A DNA stretch of 10,753 bases, taken from positions 1 through 10,753 of the forward strand of contig JAPOLF010000054.1 of the NCBI GenBank assembly GCA_029977305.1, given 5' to 3'. The notes below the pieces were generated by a model. It ran no database searches, was not told the origin of the DNA, and worked only from the letters and a program-made list of their open reading frames with translations. Shown here one piece after another: positions 1 through 4,971 of this stretch. Source of the stretch: a bacterium. Lineage in GTDB: Bacteria > Chloroflexota > Chloroflexia > Thermomicrobiales > UBA6265. Every line of letters begins with the position of its first letter. Within the stretch, counting starts at the first letter, position 1. The position numbers and the translations under genes are program-made.

Positions 1-677
1 CGGAGGATCAAGGGATCTGGACGCTGGATGTGCCGACCTTCCCGGAGACGGTTCGGGCGTTCCACGAGGCGAACATCAACCTCCATGTGCATTGCAACGG
101 CGACGAGACCGCACAGGCCACGATCGAGGCGATCGAGGCGGCGCTGATGGATCATGCCTGGTTGAACCACCGCCACACGATCCAACATGCGCAGTTGGTG
201 AACCGGGCGCAATTGCGGCGAATGGCGAACGATGGGATCTGCGCCAATTTCTTCACCAATCACCTCTACTACTGGGGTGATCAGCATTATTCGACGACGG
301 TGGGGCCGGAGCGGGCGAACCGGATGAATCCGGCCGCGAGCGCACTGCGGGAAGGGGTGAAGTTCTCCTTCCACTCCGACTCCGGGGTGACCCCGACCGG
401 GCACCTGCACGTGATGTGGGTGGCGATGAACCGGGTGACCCCGAGCGGACGGGTGCTCGGGGAGCATGAGCGGATTTCCGCCTACGACGCGCTGCAGGCG
501 GCGACCTTGGACGCGGCGTACCAGATCCACCTCGACCACGAGATTGGCTCGATCGAGACCGGGAAAAAGGCGGATTTCGCAGTGCTGGAGGAGAACCCGC
601 TGGAGGTCGATCCGATGCGGGTGAAGGACATCGCGGTGTGGGGGACCGTTCTCTGCGGGGAGAAGCAGCCGGCGTAG
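1..677 (+). CDS. YtcJ-type metal-dependent amidohydrolase, C-terminal part (5' end outside window)
   Basis: The reading frame is open from base 3, with no start needed inside the window, and ends at TAG 675-677. This leaves 224 residues of a family (Amidohydro_3, YtcJ-like) whose members are usually about 500-550 aa. Numbered from the first complete codon, the metal-site motifs are HVHCNGD (H28, H30), the HTIQHAQ stretch with H62, and FSFHSDSG with the family's conserved Asp (D126). The C-terminus has the usual beta-sandwich return GSIETGKKADFAVLEENP. Members are cytosolic hydrolases of C-N bonds in amides or N-formyl compounds; the substrate cannot be told from the sequence. The GTG at base 30 is only an internal valine. 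The gene is followed by 111 bp of non-coding DNA, so the next genes are probably transcribed separately. Confidence 0.9.
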   Translation, partial: EDQGIWTLDVPTFPETVRAFHEANINLHVHCNGDETAQATIEAIEAALMDHAWLNHRHTIQHAQLVNRAQLRRMANDGICANFFTNHLYYWGDQHYSTTVGPERANRMNPAASALREGVKFSFHSDSGVTPTGHLHVMWVAMNRVTPSGRVLGEHERISAYDALQAATLDAAYQIHLDHEIGSIETGKKADFAVLEENPLEVDPMRVKDIAVWGTVLCGEKQPA

Positions 678-725
678 ACACCCGAAGCCTCCGAGCCCCG
701 GAGCCAACAGCGCAGTCATGCGGGG

Positions 726-731
726 TATGAT
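726..731 (+). promoter_or_regulatory. Candidate -10 element for the GAP-family/sulfotransferase pair
   Basis: TATGAT matches the -10 consensus at 5 of 6 positions. It lies in the 111-bp gap between the amidohydrolase stop and the next start, about 58 bp before the GTG at 789. No convincing -35 box is seen at 16-18 bp spacing (best is CCAACA at 704-709). This is a weak call resting on one hexamer. Confidence 0.3.
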
Positions 732-788
732 CCCGGTGCAGGTCGGTGAGAAGGCCTGTGTTTGCGCTTGGTGCTTGGGAGGGACGAG

Positions 789-1469
789 GTGAACGCAGTA
801 CTCGCGGATCTCCTGCCGGCAGCGGTGGCGTTGATGCTGAGCATCATCGCGATCATTGCGATTGTGGTGATGCTGACCTCGACCGGCGGAAAGCAGAAAG
901 CATGGTTCTTCCTGATCGGGTGGATGGCCGGGCTGATGGTGGTGCTTTCCATCTTCGGGATCGTGGGCGGCAAGCTTGCGTCGCCGGGATCGTCCACTGA
1001 CGCGAAAGAAGCGCAGATCGTGAAGCTGATCCTTGGGTTGGTGATGATCTACCTCGCCTACAAGTCGTTCAGGAGCATGCACGGGAGCGAGCACAAAACG
1101 CCGAAGTGGCTGGCGAGCATTGACAAGACGTCTCCATTGATGGCGTTGGGGCTTGGCGCGGGACTGGCGACCTTCCTCAATGCCAAGAATCTGCCGATCG
1201 TGCTGACGATGGGGACGGACCTCGCGGCGGCGAAGCTGCCAGTGGGCGAGGTGCTGATCACGGCGCTGATCCTGACGATCATCAGCTCGATCGGGGTGGC
1301 GCTGCCGGTGATGATCACGGTGTTCGACCGGAAAGGGGCGGACGCGCTCCTGGCGAGGATGCGGGCCTCGTTGGTCGAGCACAATGCGGCGATCACCGGG
1401 GCGCTCTTCCTCGTGGTCGGCGTGACCTTCGCGGGCAAGGCGATTCTCTCGTTCCTCCCCCACAGCTAG
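789..1469 (+). CDS. GAP/Sap-family six-helix integral membrane protein
   Basis: The product is 226 aa and almost entirely hydrophobic. Transmembrane segments fall near residues 5-29, 37-60, 76-93, 114-139, 144-169 and 190-216. The pattern fits the GAP (sulfolipid-1-addressing protein, Sap) family, known from mycobacterial glycolipid export. Diagnostic-looking parts are the N-terminal LLPAAVALMLS helix, FFLIGWMAG at the second helix, and the GLATFLNAKNLPIVL stretch, where family members often have an NPKN-like motif. The GTG start at 789 is preferred over the TTG at 762 because GGAGGG at 778-783 sits 5 nt before it and the protein then begins directly at the first helix. A sulfotransferase starts 22 nt after the stop, so cotranscription is likely. 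A joint role in making and moving a sulfated lipid is possible but only inferred. Confidence 0.8.
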   Translation: MNAVLADLLPAAVALMLSIIAIIAIVVMLTSTGGKQKAWFFLIGWMAGLMVVLSIFGIVGGKLASPGSSTDAKEAQIVKLILGLVMIYLAYKSFRSMHGSEHKTPKWLASIDKTSPLMALGLGAGLATFLNAKNLPIVLTMGTDLAAAKLPVGEVLITALILTIISSIGVALPVMITVFDRKGADALLARMRASLVEHNAAITGALFLVVGVTFAGKAILSFLPHS

Positions 1470-1491
1470 CGGGCAATCACCGGAGCGCTTC

Positions 1492-2355
1492 ATGGCAGGC
1501 AAGGACATTCTGATCACCGGACTGCCGCGCTCCGGAAACACGCTGGCGAACAAGCTGATCGCCGATCTGCCGGACGTGGTGGCAATCGACGAGGGGATGC
1601 GCCTGGTGGAGTTCGAGGCTTGCCCCACCCCGGAGTGGCTGGCGATCGCGACGCGGCGATTCCTTGCGGAGCAGCGTCGGCTGGTTCTCGAAGAGGGGCA
1701 GGTGTGGACGAGCCATCAGCAGGGGAAGCTGACGGACAACGTCTTCACCGGGCCACGTGGCGACCAAGGCCGGGCGCGGAGCGTGGTGCAGGGGTGGATC
1801 GACATCGAGAAACCGGTGACGTCCGAGTTCACGCTGCTGCTGAAGCAGCCGGTGGTCTTCGCGGCGACGCTGGAACGACTGGTGAAGCAATGGCCGACGT
1901 TCGCCTTTGTGCGGAACCCGCTGGCGGCAATGGGATCGTGGAACTCGGTGAATTTCGGGCTTCGCGCAGGGCGGGCTGGATTGATTGAGAAGTATCACCC
2001 GGAGCTGGCGCAGAAGCTGCTGCAGACGCCCGATGTCTATGACCGGCAGGTGCTGATCCTGCACTGGTTTTTCGAGCAGTTCGCGCGGCACCTGCCGCGG
2101 ACGTCGGTGATCCGCTACGAGGACCTGATCGCGAGCCAAGGGCGGGCGCTCGCGCCGCTGCATCCGGCGGCGGCGGAGTTCGCGCATCCGCTGACGTCGC
2201 GCAACAGCCTGAACGACTACGACCTGCAGATGATGCTGACCATTGGTGACAAGTTGCTGGCATCACACGGGGCGGCGTGGACCTTCTACCAGAAGGCGGA
2301 AGTGAAAGCCTTGCTCGACGATCTTCTGGCAGGCGGGGTGACCCCGGCGCGCTAG
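1492..2355 (+). CDS. PAPS-dependent sulfotransferase family protein
   Basis: This 287-aa protein has the 5'-phosphosulfate-binding loop GLPRSGNT at residues 10-17, directly after the first beta strand. The 3'-phosphate-binding motif is FVRNPLAAMGSW, with R141 and S149. VIRYEDLI at 206-213 is another strand common in this fold. Family members transfer sulfate from PAPS to hydroxyl or amino groups; the acceptor cannot be read here. No signal peptide or membrane helix is seen, so it is expected in the cytosol. The ATG at 1492 has GGAG at 1482-1485, 6 nt upstream. It follows the GAP-family membrane gene by 22 nt. Its TAG overlaps the stop of the convergent MutS-like gene within CTAG at 2352-2355, and no terminator hairpin separates the two. 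Some members of this fold are plain P-loop kinases, so acceptor chemistry remains open. Confidence 0.85.
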   Translation: MAGKDILITGLPRSGNTLANKLIADLPDVVAIDEGMRLVEFEACPTPEWLAIATRRFLAEQRRLVLEEGQVWTSHQQGKLTDNVFTGPRGDQGRARSVVQGWIDIEKPVTSEFTLLLKQPVVFAATLERLVKQWPTFAFVRNPLAAMGSWNSVNFGLRAGRAGLIEKYHPELAQKLLQTPDVYDRQVLILHWFFEQFARHLPRTSVIRYEDLIASQGRALAPLHPAAAEFAHPLTSRNSLNDYDLQMMLTIGDKLLASHGAAWTFYQKAEVKALLDDLLAGGVTPAR

Positions 2356-4178
2356 GCGTCGGCGGGACTGCCTTCGTCGAGATCGAGTCCGATCATCTGC
2401 ATCAATCTCAGCGCATTCGTGGTGGTGGCGACGCCAGGGCGAAGCACGCGGTCGAAGTGCATTTCCATCCCGGCAGGGCCATGGCGGACCTCGTCACGGA
2501 AGTGGACGGCGCGAGCGGCGGAGGCGAGATCCGGGGCGTCCGCGAGCGCGAGATCGTGGGTGGAGACCGCGACGAGGGCTCCTTGGACGACGAGGTGACG
2601 GATGATCCGGCGGGCGGCGATCTGGCGCTCGGCGGTGTTGGTTCCTTGGAGGATTTCGTCGAGAAGGGCGAGGACGGGAGGGGCGCCGGCGGCCTGGGCT
2701 TGGTCGGCGGCGTCGACCACCTGCTTGAGGCGGCGGAGCTCGGCCATGAAGAAGGAGACGCCCTGCTCGAGGGAGTCGGTGACGCGAGCGCTGGTCCAGA
2801 GGGTGATCGGGGGCAACGCGAAGGAGGCGGCGCAGACCGGGGCTCCGGCGCCGGCGAGGACGGCGTTGAGGCCGATGGCGCGGAGGAGGGTCGATTTGCC
2901 GCTCATGTTGCTGCCGGTGACGAGGAGGAAGGTGCCGGCGGGGCCGACGGTGACGTCGTTGTGCTTGCGGAGCTCGGCGGCGAGGAGCGGATGGCCGATC
3001 TGGTGGGCGTCGACGCTCGGCTGATCCGGCGCGTAGCTGGGATAGATCCAGTCGGGATTGTCATGGGCGAGGGTGGCGAAGGCGGCCAATCCCTCGAACT
3101 CACCTAGCGTAGAAAGCCATTGCCGTGCCTCGGTGCCGTGGTGGGATTGCCAGCGCTCGAGGGCGGCGAGAACGTGGATGTCCCAACAGGTGAGCGCGGC
3201 GAGGATGCTGCCAGCGGGGGAGCCGACCGGGAGCGGCATCGAGGCGAGGCGGGAGAGACGGGCGAGGGCGGCGGGGGCACCTGCGATCTCCGCTTGCAAG
3301 GATCGGAGATGGGGGGCGGTGAGCGGTTCGTCGGCGATCTGGTGGAGTTGCTCGGCATAGGCGCGGAGGCCGTTGCTGGTGGCGGCGATCTCGAGGGCGG
3401 CAGCACCTGCATCCTTCCCCAACACGCCAGCAATGGCGAGGTTGGCGACAACCGCCGCCATCCACCACGGCCCGGAGACCAACCCGAGAAGTTGGGCGAC
3501 CGCCAATCCGACGAGGAGGAGCGGGCCGAGCCAGGCGAGGACGAGCAGCCACTTCTGGCTGGCGAGCACCGGACCGCCCTCGGCCCAGGCGAGGAAGGGA
3601 TCGGGGGCCGGGTGATCGCCGGCGAGGAGACCGGTGGCTTCGAGGTGCTGACGCCAATCGAGGCGAGGGGCGAGGTCGGCGATCGCGCCTTGGCGGTCGA
3701 GAACGGCGCCCGGGGTGGCGGGATGGAGGAGGGCGTCGTCTCGCGCGGCGCGGCCCATCGGGGTGGCGGCGGTGTCGAGGAGGCAGGCGAGCGAGGCGCG
3801 GCCGAAGAGATCGAGATCATGGGCGAAGGGGTGGTCCGGAGGGAGTTCCGGATCCGCGACGGGTGGCAAGACCGCCCAATTGCGGGCGATGCGGGCGAGG
3901 CCGCGCTCGTTGAGGTCGACGAAGCACGCTGCGCGGGCGCGGCTCTTGCCCACCCGGTGGTGCATCACCGCGAGCACGACAAAGACGGCGAGGGCGATCG
4001 CGGCGATGACGACGCCGGTGCGGTTGCGTCCCCAGAGGCCCCAGGCACCTGCGGCTGCCGCGACCACGAACGCGAGCAGGCGGAGGTTGGCAAGGAGATT
4101 CCAGGTGGCAGTGCGCGCGTCTCGCTCGTCGGTGAAGCGCGTGCGACGCTCCGCGTAGGCATCAGTCGGTGTCGTCAT
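2352..4178 (-). CDS. Membrane-anchored MutS-family ATPase (MutS domain V, no mismatch-binding domain)
   Basis: This 608-aa protein carries the MutS C-terminal ATPase. It has a Walker A GSNMSGKST at 423-431, Walker B LALLDEI at 504-510 (D508, E509), the following QGTNTAER loop, and STHD at 540-543 as the switch histidine region. A lever-like helical part covers about 260-400. The N-terminal mismatch-recognition and connector domains of MutS1 are absent, and no Smr nuclease domain is seen. Hydrophobic helices occur at about 29-49, 54-73, 211-232 and 238-253, so it is probably held in the membrane, which is odd for a DNA-repair relative. Standard mismatch repair is therefore unlikely and the role is unknown. 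The ATG at 4178 has no Shine-Dalgarno but has TACACT exactly 6 nt upstream, which suggests a leaderless mRNA. It starts 33 nt after the MerB-like gene on the same strand and may also be read through from it. Confidence 0.88.
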   Translation of the reverse strand: MTTPTDAYAERRTRFTDERDARTATWNLLANLRLLAFVVAAAAGAWGLWGRNRTGVVIAAIALAVFVVLAVMHHRVGKSRARAACFVDLNERGLARIARNWAVLPPVADPELPPDHPFAHDLDLFGRASLACLLDTAATPMGRAARDDALLHPATPGAVLDRQGAIADLAPRLDWRQHLEATGLLAGDHPAPDPFLAWAEGGPVLASQKWLLVLAWLGPLLLVGLAVAQLLGLVSGPWWMAAVVANLAIAGVLGKDAGAAALEIAATSNGLRAYAEQLHQIADEPLTAPHLRSLQAEIAGAPAALARLSRLASMPLPVGSPAGSILAALTCWDIHVLAALERWQSHHGTEARQWLSTLGEFEGLAAFATLAHDNPDWIYPSYAPDQPSVDAHQIGHPLLAAELRKHNDVTVGPAGTFLLVTGSNMSGKSTLLRAIGLNAVLAGAGAPVCAASFALPPITLWTSARVTDSLEQGVSFFMAELRRLKQVVDAADQAQAAGAPPVLALLDEILQGTNTAERQIAARRIIRHLVVQGALVAVSTHDLALADAPDLASAARAVHFRDEVRHGPAGMEMHFDRVLRPGVATTTNALRLMQMIGLDLDEGSPADA

Positions 4179-4184
4179 GGGGAG

Positions 4185-4190
4185 AGTGTA
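4185..4190 (-). promoter_or_regulatory. -10 element of a leaderless promoter for the MutS-like gene
   Basis: On the minus strand TACACT (TANNNT type) is followed by CTCCCC and then ATG, which places the expected +1 on the A of the start codon at 4178. A -35-like CTGACC lies at 4215-4210 with a long 19-bp spacer, partly inside the end of the upstream gene. No Shine-Dalgarno precedes the ATG, which agrees with a leaderless transcript. Confidence 0.5.
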
Positions 4191-4211
4191 CGTGGGTCAG
4201 GGTGTTTGGGG

Positions 4212-4880
4212 TCAGGTGGGGTCCCAGAAGGGGCCGGTGAAGCCCTGCGCATGAAAACGCGCGGTGAGATCGGCGAGGTCGAGGCCGCGATAGGCGGGGT
4301 CGAGCACGGGGCCGAATCGGGCGATGGCGGCGCGCCACGCCTCCTCGAGGGTGAGGATGGCACCGGGCTCACGATGGCGGGCAGCGCACCACTGGCGGAC
4401 GCCCTCCTCCGACCGGAAGAGGAGCATGCTGCCTCAGGTGTCGACGTAGTCCTTGGTCCACTCGCGGGCGGGGAGGAGGAGGTGGACGACGCCCGTGCCA
4501 GCAGGGACACCAGCGTGGATGGTGATGCGGGCTGGGGCGCCGTCTTCGGCATATGAGGCATGGATCGTGCCATCAGCATCGAGAACGGCAAGGATGCCGA
4601 AGGTGTCCCAGGCGCAATTGGCCCACCAGGATCGATCGCCGATGGTGACCTTGAATGGGGTCTCGACGTTGGAGAATGGGTGGGCCATGACGACGTCGCC
4701 GGAGGGGTCGATGACGATCTCGGCGTGGTCGCTGAGCCAGGTGAGCGCGTCACGAGCGGTCTCGGGGGAGATGGCGAGTGTCGCGGCGATGGCCGCCGCA
4801 TCGGGGGCGGTGCCGCGCTCGGCGATGGTGGTGAAGATCAGGTGCCGCACCTCCCAGGTGGCGGCCGGTGGGGTGTCCAT
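4212..4880 (-). CDS. Candidate selenoprotein: MerB-like (alkylmercury lyase family) with in-frame UGA at the catalytic Cys position
   Basis: Read through one internal TGA (4436-4434), the gene encodes 222 residues, close to the 212 of plasmid R831b MerB. Residues 1-80 look like the N-terminal winged-helix part (AHPFSNVETPF at 66-76). WWANCAWDTFG at 85-95 supplies Cys89 and Asp92, matching Cys96 and Asp99 of MerB. Residue 149 is the TGA. Aligning T-U-GSMLLFRSEEGVRQW with MerB F-C-CHVHFFASVPTAEDW gap-free puts the TGA on catalytic Cys159 and matches F, S and W downstream. The remaining residues end in GFTGPFWDPT, a plausible family C-terminus, before TGA 4214-4212. MerB cleaves carbon-mercury bonds in the cytosol, but many homologues lie outside mer operons, as here, so the substrate is open. 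The start has no Shine-Dalgarno and a promoter placed for leaderless transcription. Alternatives are a nonsense mutation or sequencing error (TGC or TGT to TGA). The hairpin 19 nt downstream argues for selenocysteine. Confidence 0.8.
4404..4424 (-). promoter_or_regulatory. Candidate bacterial SECIS hairpin in the merB-like mRNA
   Basis: The mRNA here reads CUCC-UCU-UCC-GGUC-GGA-GGAG. It can fold as a 4-bp lower stem (CUCC/GGAG), a 3-nt U-containing bulge (UCU), a 3-bp upper stem (UCC/GGA) and apical loop GGUC at 4414-4411. The loop begins 19 nt after the UGA, within the usual 16-37 nt window for bacterial SECIS elements. The E. coli fdhF element has the same GGUC loop, a 3-bp upper stem and a bulged U, with 18 nt from UGA to loop. 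A competing register gives six perfect pairs (CUCCUC/GAGGAG) around a 9-nt loop. Just outside, GGCAGC (4433-4428), directly after the UGA, can pair with GCUGCC (4385-4380) and enclose the hairpin. Confidence 0.7.
4434..4436 (-). other. In-frame UGA read as selenocysteine (residue 149 of the MerB-like protein)
   Basis: The codon reads TGA on the minus strand, between ACC (Thr) and GGC (Gly). It replaces the catalytic second cysteine of the MerB family. TGA serves as a normal stop for the 4972-6813 gene, the cphA-like gene and this gene's own end, so the reading must be context-dependent. Confidence 0.75.
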
Positions 4881-4886
4881 GGGCAG

Positions 4887-4915
4887 ATGGTGACCACTGC
4901 GGGGGCATCGGTCAA
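4887..4915 (-). promoter_or_regulatory. Leaderless promoter of the MerB-like gene
   Basis: On the minus strand TTGACC (4915-4910, 5 of 6 to the -35 consensus) is followed after exactly 17 bp by CACCAT (4892-4887), then 6 nt and ATG 4880-4878. This puts +1 on the start codon. There is no Shine-Dalgarno. A gapped inverted repeat GCAG-A-TGGT-G-ACCA-CTGC at 4883-4900 overlaps the -10 and could be an operator, but the arms are imperfect. Confidence 0.55.
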
Positions 4916-4971
4916 GCGGGGTAGTTCATTCGCGGGATGTTGCGGCGCGGATGATTTGTTTCACTGCACGC

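Noticed and set aside
689..703. CTCCG/CGGAG inverted repeat after the amidohydrolase as a terminator
   Set aside because: Only 5 bp with no U-tract, expected by chance at this G+C.
4212..4427. A separate 71-aa gene starting at the ATG at 4427 on the minus strand
   Set aside because: It is in frame with the upstream MerB-like part, starts 6 nt after the TGA with no ribosome site of its own, and encodes exactly the missing C-terminal part of the family.
3120..4556. A 478-codon open frame on the plus strand opposite the MutS-like and MerB-like genes
   Set aside because: It is rich in Gly, Glu, Arg and Ala without any recognisable motif and follows from codon bias of the real minus-strand genes in high-G+C DNA.
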